The notes under the pieces: generated by a model | Told to the model about the DNA's origin: nothing | The model's database searches: none | The model's input: the letters and a program-made list of their open reading frames with translations, nothing else | Assembly (NCBI RefSeq): GCF_900112005.1 | Contig: NZ_FOKK01000005.1 | Coordinates: 163,183-227,182 of the forward strand | DNA: 64,000 nucleotides | DNA from: Algoriphagus aquimarinus | GTDB taxonomy: Bacteria > Bacteroidota > Bacteroidia > Cytophagales > Cyclobacteriaceae | Direction of reading: 5' to 3' | Program-made: the position numbers and the translations under genes | Shown here: piece after piece, positions 6,365-17,256 of the stretch | Layout of the letters: every line of letters begins with the position of its first letter | How positions within the stretch are numbered: the first letter of the stretch is position 1

Positions 6365-8775
6365 TGAAAATCTCAATAAATCGATTAAAAAAATATATCT
6401 CTCATACGGAATCGGCGGAGGAAATCGGCGCATTGCTGACTCAATCCGGTTTGGAAGTAGAGGGCATAGAAGAGTTTGTTTCCGTCAAAGGCGGCCTTGA
6501 AGGAATCGTGATAGGCGAGGTGTTGACTTGCGAAAAACATCCCAATGCTGATAAATTAAGTATAACCACGGTGGACATCGGAACTGGTGTTTCTCCTATA
6601 GTTTGTGGAGCTCCTAATGTTGCTAAAGGTCAAAAAGTACTGGTAGCTACTGTAGGAGCTACGCTTTACCCATCAGATGGTGATTCATTCCAGATCAAAA
6701 AAGCTAAAATCAGAGGTGAGGTTTCTGAAGGGATGATTTGTGCTGAGGACGAGTTAGGACTTGGTGCCAGTCATGCTGGAATTATGGTTTTGGATACGGA
6801 TTTACCAAATGGTACACCAGCTTCTGAGTTTATCGAGATAGGACAAGATCAGGTTTTGGAAATCGGATTAACTCCGAACCGAGCTGATGCAGCCTCTCAT
6901 TTGGGAGTAGCGCGTGATTTGAAAGCACTTTTGGGGAGAGATTTAGACATAGATGCTGCTCCTGAATTAAAAGTAGAAACTTCTGGTCCTACTATCCAAG
7001 TACAGGTAGAAAATGCTGCTGATTGTCCTCGTTATGCTGGTGTGGTGATGACAGACTTGAAAGTTGGACCATCGCCGACTTGGCTTCAGAATTTTCTGAA
7101 AGCTTTGGATCTGGAACCTATCAACAATGTGGTGGATATCACCAATTTCATTTTGCATGATTTGGGTCAACCATTACATGCATTTGATGCTGCTAAAATT
7201 TCCGAAGGAAAAATCATCGTAGGTAAGCTTCCAAAGGATTCGAAGTTTGTGACTTTGGACGAAAAAGAGCGCAAGCTTTCTGGAGAGGAATTGATGATCA
7301 AAGACTCAAAAGGCGGACTTTGCATTGCTGGAGTTTTTGGTGGGGTGGATTCAGGTGTATCGGATAGCACGACTTCCATTTTCTTGGAATCGGCTTATTT
7401 TTCTCCAGATATCGTGAGAAAAGGAAGTCAATTTCATGGCTTGAAGACGGATGCTTCTTTCCGTTTCGAACGAGGAACTGATCCAAATATGCCGGTTTAT
7501 GCTCTGAAAATGGCTGTTAAACTACTTCAGGAAATCGCGGGTGGAAAAGTGAGTTCTGAGCTGATTGATATCTATCCAGCCCCGATTGAAGACTTTGTGA
7601 TAGAGGTGAATTATGGTCACATCAATCGCCTCATTGGGAAGATAATTGAACCTTCACAGGTGAAGTCAATTTTGGAAAGTCTGGAAATTAAAGTTGAAAA
7701 TGAAACTGCAGAAGGCTTTACGGCCACTGTAAAGCCATATAGAGTAGATGTGACGCGTGAAGCGGATATCATCGAGGAAGTTCTGAGGATTTACGGTTTT
7801 CACAACGTGGAGCTCTCTGAGAATCTTAGAACGGACTACCTTGCAGAGCATCCTGTGAAGGATCTGAATAAGTTGCAGTATCGTTTGACTGAGATCTTGA
7901 CAGGTCAGGGTTACTACGAGATGATTACCAATAGCTTGACGAAGTCTACGTATGCTGAGAAATCTGGTTTCCTTGATCCAAAAGACAACGTAGTCATTTA
8001 CAACAAGCTTAGTGAAGATCTTGATGTGATGCGTCAAAGTTTGCTTTACTCAGGGTTGGAAGTTTTGGCCAGAAATATAAACAGACGTCAGACCGATTTA
8101 AAATACTTCGAGTTTGGCACCGTTTATCATAAGGCTGAAGAAGGATATGCAGAAAGCAGAAGGTTGTCACTTTTCCTTACAGGTAAAAAGACCGCAGAAA
8201 GCTGGTTAGAGCCGACGAAGGGATTTGCCTTTGCGGATTTATATTCAACAGTGGAAGCAATTCTAGAGAAGTTGAATGTACAGCCTGGGAATCTTTCAAT
8301 GGTAGAGACTGCGCCCTATGCATACGGCTTGAAGATCATGCTTGGTCAAAAGGAATTGGCGACAATTGGTCTGCTGGACGATAAGATTTTGAAGCAAGCT
8401 GAAGTAAGGCAAGAAGTATGGTATGCTGATTTAAATTGGGATTTGCTTTGCAAAAAAGCTGCTGGTTTGAAGAAGTTTGAGGAGATTTCGAAATTCCCTG
8501 AGGTTCGTAGAGATCTTTCCTTGGTGATTGACAAAACAGTCAGTTACGATCAGGTAAAATCTGTAGCGACGAAATTTGGAGGAAAATTATTAAAAAGAAT
8601 TGGAGTTTTTGATGTGTACCAAGGTGATAAAATTGATGCAAGCAAGAAGGCCTATGCATTAAGTTTTCACTTACAGGATCAGGAAAATACTTTGACTGAT
8701 AAGGTAATTGACAAAACTATGAGTAAATTGATTCAAGCCTTTGAGAAAGAGGTAGGTGCTTTGATAAGAACATAG
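6364..8775 (+). CDS. pheT: Phenylalanine-tRNA ligase beta subunit
   Basis: 803 residues from the ATG at 6364. The frame is open upstream to 6316, but that would start inside a terminator hairpin, and MKISINRLKKYI is the family N-terminus. Domains in order: N-terminal region, tRNA-binding (EMAP-like) domain about 40-150 with HPNADKLSITTVDIG, B3/B4 editing domain, B5 domain, catalytic-core-like domain, and the C-terminal ferredoxin-like anticodon-binding domain (FPEVRRDLSLVIDK near 700). It charges tRNA-Phe as an alpha2-beta2 complex. pheS is not in the window. It heads a tight run with the coiled-coil gene, zapA and probably rny: the next ATG is 2 bases after the stop. Confidence 0.97.
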   Translation: MKISINRLKKYISHTESAEEIGALLTQSGLEVEGIEEFVSVKGGLEGIVIGEVLTCEKHPNADKLSITTVDIGTGVSPIVCGAPNVAKGQKVLVATVGATLYPSDGDSFQIKKAKIRGEVSEGMICAEDELGLGASHAGIMVLDTDLPNGTPASEFIEIGQDQVLEIGLTPNRADAASHLGVARDLKALLGRDLDIDAAPELKVETSGPTIQVQVENAADCPRYAGVVMTDLKVGPSPTWLQNFLKALDLEPINNVVDITNFILHDLGQPLHAFDAAKISEGKIIVGKLPKDSKFVTLDEKERKLSGEELMIKDSKGGLCIAGVFGGVDSGVSDSTTSIFLESAYFSPDIVRKGSQFHGLKTDASFRFERGTDPNMPVYALKMAVKLLQEIAGGKVSSELIDIYPAPIEDFVIEVNYGHINRLIGKIIEPSQVKSILESLEIKVENETAEGFTATVKPYRVDVTREADIIEEVLRIYGFHNVELSENLRTDYLAEHPVKDLNKLQYRLTEILTGQGYYEMITNSLTKSTYAEKSGFLDPKDNVVIYNKLSEDLDVMRQSLLYSGLEVLARNINRRQTDLKYFEFGTVYHKAEEGYAESRRLSLFLTGKKTAESWLEPTKGFAFADLYSTVEAILEKLNVQPGNLSMVETAPYAYGLKIMLGQKELATIGLLDDKILKQAEVRQEVWYADLNWDLLCKKAAGLKKFEEISKFPEVRRDLSLVIDKTVSYDQVKSVATKFGGKLLKRIGVFDVYQGDKIDASKKAYALSFHLQDQENTLTDKVIDKTMSKLIQAFEKEVGALIRT

Positions 8776-8777
8776 AA

Positions 8778-9062
8778 ATGATTCAAGAAGAACTGCAAAA
8801 ATTGGAGAAACTAGCATTAAGAGCTAGTAGTAAATTGCTGGAGATAAGTGAAGAAAACCAGCAATTGAAACAAAAATTATCCGAAGTGAGCACTGCTTTG
8901 GGTAAAAAAGAGCAGGAAATTGAACATTTTAAAAATAAAATTAAAATTAGTAACATTGTGGACAACCAACCGGTGAATCCGGAACAGTCAACTGAAATGA
9001 GTGACCTAATCAATAATTATATACAAGAAATCGATCATTTAATCACCTACTTATCTGAGTGA
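8778..9062 (+). CDS. Small coiled-coil protein between pheT and zapA
   Basis: 94 residues. Residues about 5-55 form a continuous heptad-rich coiled coil (LQKLEKLALRASSKLLEIS, then a second heptad block); residues 56-72 look flexible and the tail IQEIDHLITYLSE is helical. No catalytic motif. It begins 2 bases after pheT and ends 1 base before zapA, so translation is probably coupled. Position and shape suggest a division-associated partner of ZapA, analogous to ZapB, but this is inference from context only. Confidence 0.75.
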   Translation: MIQEELQKLEKLALRASSKLLEISEENQQLKQKLSEVSTALGKKEQEIEHFKNKIKISNIVDNQPVNPEQSTEMSDLINNYIQEIDHLITYLSE

Positions 9063-9063
9063 T

Positions 9064-9348
9064 ATGGAGACACTTGCCATCAGGTTAAAAATAGGGGATA
9101 GAGAATATCCCATGCGCGTGAAGATCGAGGACGAGTCCAAAATCCGTCATGCTGGCAAGCTGATTAATGAAAAATTAAGAAAGTATAAAGAGGAATTTGG
9201 ACTGGACGACAACCAGGATTTGCTGGCTATGGTAGCTTTTGATTGCATGGTGGAATCATTGGAGACTAACCAAGTAAATACGGAAGATTCCGAGCATATA
9301 AAATCCAGTATTTCTCATATCAATGCCTTGCTTGCTAAGGCTTTGTAA
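9064..9348 (+). CDS. zapA: Cell division protein ZapA
   Basis: 94 residues. N-terminal globular head (IRLKIGDREYPMRV, then the EDESKIRHAGKLINEKL region) followed by a helix and C-terminal coiled coil, as in ZapA. ZapA tetramers bundle FtsZ filaments at the Z-ring in the cytoplasm. Length and architecture fit the family. It follows the coiled-coil gene by one base and precedes rny by 68 bases. Confidence 0.85.
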   Translation: METLAIRLKIGDREYPMRVKIEDESKIRHAGKLINEKLRKYKEEFGLDDNQDLLAMVAFDCMVESLETNQVNTEDSEHIKSSISHINALLAKAL

Positions 9349-9361
9349 TTATTTATAACAC

Positions 9362-9379
9362 AAAAATCAGAAGATTTTT
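9362..9379 (+). terminator. Weak AT-rich hairpin between zapA and rny
   Basis: AAAAATC (9362-9368), AGAA loop, GATTTTT (9373-9379). The stem is low in GC, so it may only partly end transcription before rny. Confidence 0.3.
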
Positions 9380-9416
9380 CAGATTCCCCCAGGTTTAATT
9401 TATATCCAAAATACCT

Positions 9417-10982
9417 ATGGGAGACATACTATATATTGTCCTCGCAGCCCTAATTGGGACTGGTGCAGGAGCTGCTATTGCTGGCGCATTAATTAAAAAT
9501 AAAAATTCTAAACTAGAAGAAGAAACCCGCGAGCGTGTGAAATCCATGCTTCGTGAAGCTGAAATCAATGCAGAGTCTATCAAAAAAGACAGGATTCTGG
9601 AAGCTAAGGAAAAGTATCTCAAGCTTAAGTCTGAGTTTGATGAGGAGATGGGTAATAAGAAGAATATTATCATCACCAATGAGAATAAAGTTAAGCAAAG
9701 AGAGCAGCAGGTTTCAAAGGAATTAGAGCAGGTCAAAAGAAAAGAAGCTGAGCTAGATAGCAAATCAGAGAATTTAGCTGCGCAGTTACACTCAGTGAAA
9801 GTTAAAAAAGAGGAGCTAGATCGTGTAACTAACCAACGTATTGCCGACTTAGAAAAAGTAGCAAACCTTACCCGCGAAGAAGCACGTGATCAATTGGTAA
9901 CTATGCTTACAGAGGAGGCTAATTCCAGAGCATCTTCACAAATCAAAGATATACTAGACGAAGCTAAACTTACCGCTACCAAGCAGGCCAAAAAGATCGT
10001 CTTGGATACTATTCAGCGTACAGCTACTGAACATGCGGTAGAAAACTGTGTGTCTGTATTCAACATCGAAAGTGACGATATCAAAGGTAAAATCATCGGT
10101 AGAGAAGGTAGAAATATACGTGCGCTGGAAGCAGCAACTGGAGTAGAAATCGTAGTAGATGATACACCTGAAGCAATCATCATCTCTGGTTTTGATCCAG
10201 TGAGAAGAGAAGTAGCAAGACTTTCACTTCATAGATTGGTGCAGGATGGACGTATTCACCCAGCTAGGATCGAAGAAGTTGTGGCCAAAACCGAAAAGAA
10301 TATAGAAGAAGAGATCGTTGAGATCGGCGAGAGAACTTGTATAGATCTTGGTATTCATGGCCTACATCCTGAGTTGATCAGAATGGTAGGACGTATGAGA
10401 TATAGATCTTCTTACGGCCAGAACTTACTTCAGCACTCTAGAGAAGTAGCCAAGCTTTGTGCTACTATGGCTGCTGAAATGGGTCTTAATGCTAAGATGG
10501 CTAAGCGTGCAGGTTTGCTTCATGATATCGGAAAAGTATGGCATGAAGAGCAAGAGCTTCCTCACGCTATTTTGGGTATGGAACTGGCTAAGCGATACAA
10601 GGAGCATCCAGAGATCTGTAATGCGATCGGAGCTCACCACGATGAGATTGAGATGACTACCATGATCTCACCTATCGTTCAGGCTTCAGATGCGATTTCA
10701 GGAGCTAGACCAGGAGCTAGACGTGAAGTGATGGATAGTTACATCAAACGTCTGAAAGACCTTGAGGAGCTCGCATTAGGCTTTGACGGAGTAAATAAAT
10801 GCTTTGCGATGCAAGCAGGTCGTGAACTTCGTGTTTTAGTAGATGCTGATAATGTTGATGATTCTACAGCGGGTAAGCTTTCTTTTGATATTTCTCAGAA
10901 AATAGAGAAGGAAATGCAGTATCCAGGACAGATCAAAATCACAGTAATTCGTGAAATGAGATCAGTAAATTACGCTAGATAA
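9417..10982 (+). CDS. rny: Ribonuclease Y
   Basis: 521 residues, full family length. N-terminal membrane helix (about 3-25), then a long charged coiled coil (about 30-200), a KH domain with [15 protein letters not shown] near 225-240, and an HD domain with [15 protein letters not shown] near 360-375; the catalytic His-Asp pair is present. RNase Y is the membrane-bound endoribonuclease that starts mRNA turnover. Starts at [18 protein letters not shown]. Strong terminator follows at 11008-11038. Confidence 0.97.
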   Translation: MGDILYIVLAALIGTGAGAAIAGALIKNKNSKLEEETRERVKSMLREAEINAESIKKDRILEAKEKYLKLKSEFDEEMGNKKNIIITNENKVKQREQQVSKELEQVKRKEAELDSKSENLAAQLHSVKVKKEELDRVTNQRIADLEKVANLTREEARDQLVTMLTEEANSRASSQIKDILDEAKLTATKQAKKIVLDTIQRTATEHAVENCVSVFNIESDDIKGKIIGREGRNIRALEAATGVEIVVDDTPEAIIISGFDPVRREVARLSLHRLVQDGRIHPARIEEVVAKTEKNIEEEIVEIGERTCIDLGIHGLHPELIRMVGRMRYRSSYGQNLLQHSREVAKLCATMAAEMGLNAKMAKRAGLLHDIGKVWHEEQELPHAILGMELAKRYKEHPEICNAIGAHHDEIEMTTMISPIVQASDAISGARPGARREVMDSYIKRLKDLEELALGFDGVNKCFAMQAGRELRVLVDADNVDDSTAGKLSFDISQKIEKEMQYPGQIKITVIREMRSVNYAR

Positions 10983-11007
10983 CTTAAGAATTAATTCTTA
11001 CTTTAAG

Positions 11008-11038
11008 GGCAGCTACTCATCGGTAGCTGTCTTTTTTT
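11008..11038 (+). terminator. Rho-independent terminator of rny
   Basis: GGCAGCTAC (11008-11016) pairs with GTAGCTGTC (11023-11031) with one G-T pair, 6-base loop, seven T. Confidence 0.92.
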
Positions 11039-11044
11039 GCACTT

Positions 11045-11806
11045 ATGTTTTTACTTCATTCGCTATTACTTGAGATTTTCGAATGGCTCTATGATGGAGT
11101 TACCTATTTGAATAGGCGAAAAATCACGAGTTCGGAAAGAACAATTTTGGAAAATGCATTTCCATACTACCAGAGACTCAATCAAAAGCACCAAGATAAG
11201 TTTGTGCAAAAATTGGAAATGATCTTAACAGGAAAATCATTTATAGGCAGGTCAGATATTAGAGTAGTTACTCCAGAGATGAAAGTGCTTATTGGGGCGA
11301 CGATAGTGATGGTGACTTTTGGCTTGGATGATCTTCGATTACCACATTTCAATAAGATTTTGATTTATCCAGACACGTATTACAGCACTATTTCAAAGCA
11401 CTATCATCGTGGCGAGGTCAATCCACGACTCGGGATTATCGTTGTTTCTTGGAGTTGTTTTTTAGATGGGATGCAGCATGAAAGTGACGGAGTGAATCTG
11501 GGTATCCACGAAATAGCCCATGCCTTGAAACTGGAAAATCAGATTTATAACAACGGAGAAAGTGAATTCTTCAATCCTATAGTTTATAGGGACTTTCATG
11601 TCTTGGCGAGCCAGGAAATAGGAAGAATAAAAGCCGGGAACTTGACTGTCTTTAGGTCAAATGCCGGCTTAAATGAGGATGAATTCTTTGCGGTAGCTTT
11701 GGAGACCTTCTTTGAAAAGCCCCACGAGTTTTTTGAATATAATCAGATACTCTATGGGACTTTGGTACGCCTCATGCGCCAAGATCCGCGAGTGTGGATC
11801 CGGTAA
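11045..11806 (+). CDS. MtfA-like zinc-dependent peptidase
   Basis: 253 residues. The gluzincin motif HEIAHALKLEN lies near 156-166 and a downstream NEDEFFAVALETFFEKP near 217-233 supplies the third ligand Glu, the pattern of the MtfA (M90) family. Conserved IYPDTYY and VVSWSCF blocks are also as in MtfA. E. coli MtfA is a cytosolic aminopeptidase that binds the regulator Mlc; no Mlc homologue is seen here, so the role is open. It begins 6 bases after the rny terminator, which implies either read-through or a promoter inside the end of rny. Confidence 0.85.
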   Translation: MFLLHSLLLEIFEWLYDGVTYLNRRKITSSERTILENAFPYYQRLNQKHQDKFVQKLEMILTGKSFIGRSDIRVVTPEMKVLIGATIVMVTFGLDDLRLPHFNKILIYPDTYYSTISKHYHRGEVNPRLGIIVVSWSCFLDGMQHESDGVNLGIHEIAHALKLENQIYNNGESEFFNPIVYRDFHVLASQEIGRIKAGNLTVFRSNAGLNEDEFFAVALETFFEKPHEFFEYNQILYGTLVRLMRQDPRVWIR

Positions 11807-11837
11807 TAGGTGTTCTTTATTGATTTAAAAGAGTCTG

Positions 11838-13958
11838 CTACGCTTCCATCAATTTCTTTAGAATCTTAATCGCGGCTTCTGAGAGAACAGTTCCAGGCCC
11901 AAAAACCTCCGATACTCCAGCATCAAAAAGGTATTGGTAGTCTTGAGTGGGAATCACGCCGCCAGCTACTACCATGATATCGGCTCTTCCCAATTTCTTC
12001 AAGGCTTCTATCAATTGCGGTACAAGTGTCTTATGGCCTGCGGCCAAAGAGGACGCTCCGACGATATGGACATCATTCTCTATGGCTTGCTGAGCAACTT
12101 CTTCCGGAGTTTGGAAAAGCGGCCCGATGTCCACGTCAAACCCCATATCAGCAAAACCTGTGGCGATGATTTTAGCCCCACGATCGTGTCCGTCCTGACC
12201 CATTTTGGCAACCATGATTCTTGGTCGACGACCTTCCATTTCGGCGAATTCGTCAGATAGGGCAATGGCTTTTTGAAACGATTCCTGATTTTTCACTTCT
12301 GCTGCGTAAACTCCCGTGATAGATTTTGTTTGTGCTTGATGGCGGCCGAAAATCTCCTCCATTGCATCTGAGATTTCTCCCAAAGTAGCTCTTTTTCTCG
12401 CTGCATCGATAGCCAATTCAAGTAGATTTCCATCACCTGACTTAGCTGCCTGAGTAAGGACTTTCAGGCTTTTGGCTACTTCTTCCTGATTTCTTGAATA
12501 CTTCACGCCTTTGAGTCTTGCAAGCTGAGATTCTCTGACGGCTTGGTTGTCCACATCGCGAACTTCAATCTCAGACTTTTCATCTACCTGATAGCGATTA
12601 ACACCAACAATGATGTCTCTGCCACTGTCGATCCTCGCTTGCTTTTTGGCGGCAGCCTCTTCAATTCTTAGCTTAGGTAAACCTGCTTCTATGGCTTTTG
12701 CCATTCCGCCCAGTTCTTCCACTTCTTCGATCAATGTCCAAGCACGCTGCACCAATTGATCTGTCAAGAACTCCACATAATGCGATCCTCCCCAAGGATC
12801 AACCACATTGGTGATGCCAGTTTCTTCCTGAAGGACTAGTTGTGTGTTTCTGGCAATCCTTGCAGAAAAATCTGTAGGCAAAGCGATGGCTTCATCCAGT
12901 GAATTTGTGTGAAGAGATTGTGTGTGTCCCATTACAGCAGCAAGTGCTTCGATGGCCGTTCGAGTTACATTATTATATGGGTCTTGCTCGGTAAGTGACC
13001 AGCCAGAAGTTTGGCAGTGAGTTCTTAGAGCTAGGGATTTGTCAGATTTTGGATTGAACTGCTTGACGATTTTCGCCCATAGTAAGCGACCTGCCCGCAT
13101 CTTGGCGATTTCCATAAAGTAATTCATGCCAACCGCCCAAAAGAATGAAAGCCTAGGCGCAAATTCGTCTATGTCCAATCCGGTTTTTACGCCTGTTCTC
13201 AAATACTCCAATCCATCTGCAAGTGTGTAAGCCAATTCAATGTCTGCCGTAGCTCCAGCTTCCTGCATGTGATAACCAGAAATGGAGATGGAATTGAAGC
13301 GAGGCATGCGCTCCGAAGTGAATTTGAATATGTCGGCGATGATCCGCATCGATGGCTGCGGTGGATAGATATAAGTGTTTCGCACCATAAACTCCTTCAG
13401 AATATCATTCTGAATAGTTCCATTTAGCTGCTCCGGTTTTACTCCTTGCTCTTCTGCTGCAACTATGTAAAAAGCCAAAATTGGAATCACCGCTCCATTC
13501 ATGGTCATGGAGACAGACATCTGATCCAGAGGAATCTGGTCAAACAAGATCTTCATGTCTTCCACAGAATCGATCGCAACGCCAGCTTTTCCCACATCGC
13601 CGACAACACGTGGATGATCTGAATCATATCCTCTGTGAGTAGCCAAATCAAAAGCAACGGAAAGTCCTTTCTGACCACCGGCTAGGTTTTTTCTGTAAAA
13701 AGAATTGGACTCTTCCGCAGTAGAAAAACCTGCGTACTGGCGAATTGTCCAAGCTCGCATGCGATACATCGTACTGTAAGGCCCTCTTAGATAAGGAGGG
13801 ATTCCTGCTGCAAAATTCACATGTGAGAGCTGAGCGATTTGCTTTCCATCAAAAACTGATGGAATAGAAATCTGCTCTGGGGCTTCCCAGTTAGTTGTTT
13901 CTTCAACGATGGACGTCTGAATCTCTACAGATTTCCAATTTTTCAGGTCTGGTCTCAT
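11838..13958 (-). CDS. scpA: Methylmalonyl-CoA mutase, large (catalytic) subunit
   Basis: 706 residues. TIM-barrel substrate domain (about 60-420, with [20 protein letters not shown] and the [16 protein letters not shown] block) followed by a C-terminal B12-binding domain (about 570-706) carrying the base-off motif DGHDRG with the cobalt-binding His. It interconverts succinyl-CoA and (R)-methylmalonyl-CoA, linking propionate and branched-chain metabolism to the TCA cycle. Its ATG overlaps the stop of the small-subunit gene by 4 bases, giving a translationally coupled pair. No MeaB/ArgK chaperone gene is adjacent. Confidence 0.96.
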   Translation of the reverse strand: MRPDLKNWKSVEIQTSIVEETTNWEAPEQISIPSVFDGKQIAQLSHVNFAAGIPPYLRGPYSTMYRMRAWTIRQYAGFSTAEESNSFYRKNLAGGQKGLSVAFDLATHRGYDSDHPRVVGDVGKAGVAIDSVEDMKILFDQIPLDQMSVSMTMNGAVIPILAFYIVAAEEQGVKPEQLNGTIQNDILKEFMVRNTYIYPPQPSMRIIADIFKFTSERMPRFNSISISGYHMQEAGATADIELAYTLADGLEYLRTGVKTGLDIDEFAPRLSFFWAVGMNYFMEIAKMRAGRLLWAKIVKQFNPKSDKSLALRTHCQTSGWSLTEQDPYNNVTRTAIEALAAVMGHTQSLHTNSLDEAIALPTDFSARIARNTQLVLQEETGITNVVDPWGGSHYVEFLTDQLVQRAWTLIEEVEELGGMAKAIEAGLPKLRIEEAAAKKQARIDSGRDIIVGVNRYQVDEKSEIEVRDVDNQAVRESQLARLKGVKYSRNQEEVAKSLKVLTQAAKSGDGNLLELAIDAARKRATLGEISDAMEEIFGRHQAQTKSITGVYAAEVKNQESFQKAIALSDEFAEMEGRRPRIMVAKMGQDGHDRGAKIIATGFADMGFDVDIGPLFQTPEEVAQQAIENDVHIVGASSLAAGHKTLVPQLIEALKKLGRADIMVVAGGVIPTQDYQYLFDAGVSEVFGPGTVLSEAAIKILKKLMEA

Positions 13959-15361
13959 GCGTGATTCAGTATGTTTTGTTCTACAAAGTATGTCGCTCTG
14001 CTTGGAAGCAGTTCAAATTCCTTTTCAGCTATTGGCTCAAATGCTAGGTGGTTTTCCAATTTACCTTTGGCTAAGTATTTATTCACACCAACTTTTATAT
14101 CTGAATCGGCTAGAACTCTCTTCTGGGCCTTTTCTCGAGAATCTCGAATTTCAGCATGGAGTGTCCTGTCTTCGAAGCTTTTCAGCCAGCCGCCTTTTTC
14201 TTCCAAATCCTGAAGTCCTTCGATTACGAATTTTTCAATTTCTCGTTGAAGTGTTTCTAAGTAATATGATCCGGCGGCAGGGTCCATGACTTTATCCAAA
14301 TAGCTCTCCTCATTAAGAATAGAAGAAACATTTCTCGCGATTCTCTTTTCCAGTACGGAGGCATCTTTTCCTTCCGTAGGTTTCACCCAAAGGGAATTTC
14401 CACCTCCAAGAATCCCTGCCATCGCTTCATAAGTCTGGCGAATGAGATTGGTGTTTTTGTCCAGAAGTGATTTGCTCCATTGGCTGGTGGAGGTAGTGAT
14501 GTGAATATTCTCCATCTCGATCTGTACACCGTAGTTAGCGGCTAGTTCCACGATGAGCTTGCGCAATGCCTTCACCTTAGCGATTTCTGCAAAGTGTGAA
14601 TCACCGACAGCAGTATGGAAAGCTAAATTTTCAAACACTTGAGTTGGTGAAATCGCTCTTTTGGAAAGCACGTCTATTAACTCTATGACTTCTCCCAAAC
14701 CAAAAATCAGTTCCTCGATCCCAGTAGCACCAGAATTTGCGTAGCGAGATAAATTTATTGTGATCGGATAAAATTCTCTAAACTCCTTGAAGTCATTTAT
14801 CGCTTTAGCTGCTTGGTTGACTTCCTCATCAAAATTATCTCCACTTTGAAAGAGCTTGTCGCAAGGAGACCAGATAATTGATCCCCGTAGCATTCCTGGT
14901 TTTAGCGTTAGAGAATCTATCCATTCCTGTATTTGATGAAAAAACTGGGTCGTTTCTCCAGTAGGCAGGAAATTGGTGGATATAAACTCCGTGTGAACTG
15001 CTTTTAGAACTTGGTTTAGATTTTCTGTCCCTTCCAAATGCAGTATTAGTCCGTCTGCTCCGTTCTGAAGGGCATGGAGAACCTCTTCATTTGTCTCTTT
15101 TTCATTTTCTGGAAATACAGACACTACATTATTCCAGACACGTGGAGATGTACCAGGTATTTTAGCGTCTGGATGAAATTTATTTTCGGCCGCTAAGCCA
15201 TCTACATCTTCTGATGTGTAGAAGGGAGAGATCTTGACTTTATTCCAAAGTGAGGAGGTAAGTGTGTCCTCAAAATCTTTTCCTTTTAGGTCTCTTTTTA
15301 CTTGTTCAATCCACTCATCTTTGCTGGAGGGAGGGAATGAATAGAAGTCCTGATTTGTCAT
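13955..15361 (-). CDS. mutA: Methylmalonyl-CoA mutase, small subunit (short form)
   Basis: 468 residues, related to the TIM-barrel of the large subunit (for example the [21 protein letters not shown] region and [14 protein letters not shown] near 405). It stops after the barrel and lacks the degenerate B12-binding tail found in the 600-residue small subunits of Propionibacterium; short small subunits are usual in Flavobacteriia and relatives. It does not bind substrate productively but pairs with the large subunit. First gene of the pair; upstream is the 406-base gap before dnaA. Confidence 0.92.
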   Translation of the reverse strand: MTNQDFYSFPPSSKDEWIEQVKRDLKGKDFEDTLTSSLWNKVKISPFYTSEDVDGLAAENKFHPDAKIPGTSPRVWNNVVSVFPENEKETNEEVLHALQNGADGLILHLEGTENLNQVLKAVHTEFISTNFLPTGETTQFFHQIQEWIDSLTLKPGMLRGSIIWSPCDKLFQSGDNFDEEVNQAAKAINDFKEFREFYPITINLSRYANSGATGIEELIFGLGEVIELIDVLSKRAISPTQVFENLAFHTAVGDSHFAEIAKVKALRKLIVELAANYGVQIEMENIHITTSTSQWSKSLLDKNTNLIRQTYEAMAGILGGGNSLWVKPTEGKDASVLEKRIARNVSSILNEESYLDKVMDPAAGSYYLETLQREIEKFVIEGLQDLEEKGGWLKSFEDRTLHAEIRDSREKAQKRVLADSDIKVGVNKYLAKGKLENHLAFEPIAEKEFELLPSRATYFVEQNILNHA

Positions 15362-15767
15362 AGTTGGGTTTACAATTGTACTTAATCTGTATTTCTACGA
15401 ATAAAAACCATTTATTGATTAGTAGTGGTAGATCAAAATGGGCTTCATCAAAATTAGGAAAATGAGGGAGAAATAAAGAAGCTAAAGGATTGACTTTATT
15501 ATTTCGATTTGTTTTGCAGATCTTTTCAAAAGCCTGAAAACTAGAATAGTTACTGTTTTTGAGCTAAATGCGACCCTATATCACTTTAAAATTGATGCAT
15601 AAAACTGAAAAGTATTTTATCACCAAATTTCCTTTGGCAGGAAATAGGGAGTTGTCCAAAAACTCAATATTTCAAGAAGAAATCAATTTTTTATTTAAGT
15701 TAATTTTCATCAAATTTGACACCCTTGCACCTACCGCAAGATCATTGTTTTTCAGAAATCTTCTCTA
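15362..15767. other. Intergenic region between mutA and dnaA (divergent)
   Basis: No convincing gene. A weak dnaA promoter can be drawn: TTTT at 15687-15690, 20 bases, CAAATTTG at 15711-15718 (one mismatch in each box). A small hairpin CTTGC/GCAAG (15724-15728 and 15736-15740) lies 27 bases before the dnaA ATG. I searched for DnaA boxes (TTATCCACA and near variants) and saw none, so there is no support for an origin here. Confidence 0.55.
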
Positions 15768-17189
15768 ATGAGTTCAGAAGCTAGCGCCGTTTGGAATGAA
15801 TGTTTACGTGTTATTGAACAACACGTCAATGAGCAGAGCTTTTCAACTTGGTTTAAGCCCATTAATCCAGTAAAACTTGAAGGCACTTCGCTGACCATTC
15901 AGGTTCCAAGCCAATTCTTCTACGAGTGGCTGGAGGATAATTATGTGCAGGAATTAAAAATTGCCATCAAGACTACCTTGGGGCAAAGTGGAAGATTGGA
16001 ATATGCTGTAGTGGTCGATAGAGGAAATTCTTCCAATCAACCCTATGTAGTTTCTTTTCCTCAGGGAAATGCTGGAAACAATAAAAAGTCTCAATTACCA
16101 GAAGAGCCGGACAAGACGCCTTTTGAGATGAAGTCGCTTAATGCTGAAGCATTGACGAATAGTAATCTTAATCCTACTTATACCTTCACTACTTATATAG
16201 AAGGAGATTGTAATAGACTGGCGAGATCTGCTGGTTTTGCCGTGGCGACTAAGCCTGGAATCACTTCCTTTAATCCGTTGATGGTGTATGGTGGAGTAGG
16301 TCTAGGTAAAACTCATTTGGTTCAGGCGATAGGCAATGAAATCAAAAATGGCCCGGATAATAAATTCGTGTTGTACGTTTCTTCCGAAAAATTTGTGAAT
16401 CAATTCATGGACTCCATCAAGGATGGGAATGTGAAAAGCTTCACTAATTTCTACATGCAAGTAGATGTCTTGATCATTGATGATATTCAGTTTCTAGCAG
16501 GTAAGGATAGAACTCAAGAGATGTTCTTCCATATTTTCAATCACCTACATCAGAGCAAAAAGCAAATCATCATGACTTCAGATTGTCCGCCTAGGGATCT
16601 GAAAGGCTTGGAGGAGCGTCTGCTTTCCCGATTTAAATGGGGTTTGACAGCAGATTTGCAGATGCCAGATTTTGAGACCAGAGTAGCGATTATCCGTAGA
16701 AAAATGCAATCAGAAGGGATTATTATTCCTGATGACGTAGTAGAATATCTTGCTTACACAGTCGATACCAACGTCCGTGAGCTGGAAGGAATACTTATTT
16801 CCTTGATTGCCCATGCTTCCCTGAATCGTGTAGAGATCAGTTTGGAGCTAGGTAAGACGGTGATGAAAAATATTATCAAGGATATTGAGACTGAAGTCGG
16901 AGTTGACTTTATTCAGAAATCTGTGTCAGAATATTACGGTATAGCGCTTGATGACTTGAAAGCAAAAACCCGTAAAAAGGAGATTGTAACAGCTCGGCAG
17001 GTAGCGATGTATTTCTGTAAGGAATTCACCAATCACTCATTGAAGTCTATTGGCTATCACTTTGGAGGTAGAGATCACTCTACCGTAATTCATGCGGTGC
17101 AGACGGTGAATGATATCATGGAAACTGATAGTTCTTTCCGAAATGCTGTGCTGGAATTGAAGAAGAAATTCAAGATGAGATCTTATTAA
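15768..17189 (+). CDS. dnaA: Chromosomal replication initiator DnaA
   Basis: 473 residues. Domain I (1-80, with NEQSFSTWFKPI), a short linker, AAA+ domain III with Walker A GGVGLGKT at 175-182 and Walker B VLIIDDIQFL near 230-240, and domain IV with the DNA-binding signature GGRDHSTVIHA near 443-453. It unwinds the origin in the ATP form. The start at MSSEASAVWNECL is the usual N-terminus; the stop of an unconvincing upstream frame overlaps this ATG. Confidence 0.98.
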   Translation: MSSEASAVWNECLRVIEQHVNEQSFSTWFKPINPVKLEGTSLTIQVPSQFFYEWLEDNYVQELKIAIKTTLGQSGRLEYAVVVDRGNSSNQPYVVSFPQGNAGNNKKSQLPEEPDKTPFEMKSLNAEALTNSNLNPTYTFTTYIEGDCNRLARSAGFAVATKPGITSFNPLMVYGGVGLGKTHLVQAIGNEIKNGPDNKFVLYVSSEKFVNQFMDSIKDGNVKSFTNFYMQVDVLIIDDIQFLAGKDRTQEMFFHIFNHLHQSKKQIIMTSDCPPRDLKGLEERLLSRFKWGLTADLQMPDFETRVAIIRRKMQSEGIIIPDDVVEYLAYTVDTNVRELEGILISLIAHASLNRVEISLELGKTVMKNIIKDIETEVGVDFIQKSVSEYYGIALDDLKAKTRKKEIVTARQVAMYFCKEFTNHSLKSIGYHFGGRDHSTVIHAVQTVNDIMETDSSFRNAVLELKKKFKMRSY

Positions 17190-17256
17190 TAAGGACTTTT
17201 AGCCCTTTGACTTTTTACCTCTCGCAAAAGCTATAATTCACTCTAATTACGGAGCC

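Noticed and set aside
15362..15767. Replication origin next to dnaA
   Set aside because: No DnaA boxes or AT-rich unwinding cluster with repeats were found in the spacer.
15568..15768. 66-codon frame overlapping the dnaA start (TAATG)
   Set aside because: Composition looks like translated AT-rich leader, it spans the likely dnaA promoter, and no family is recognisable; the overlap alone is weak.
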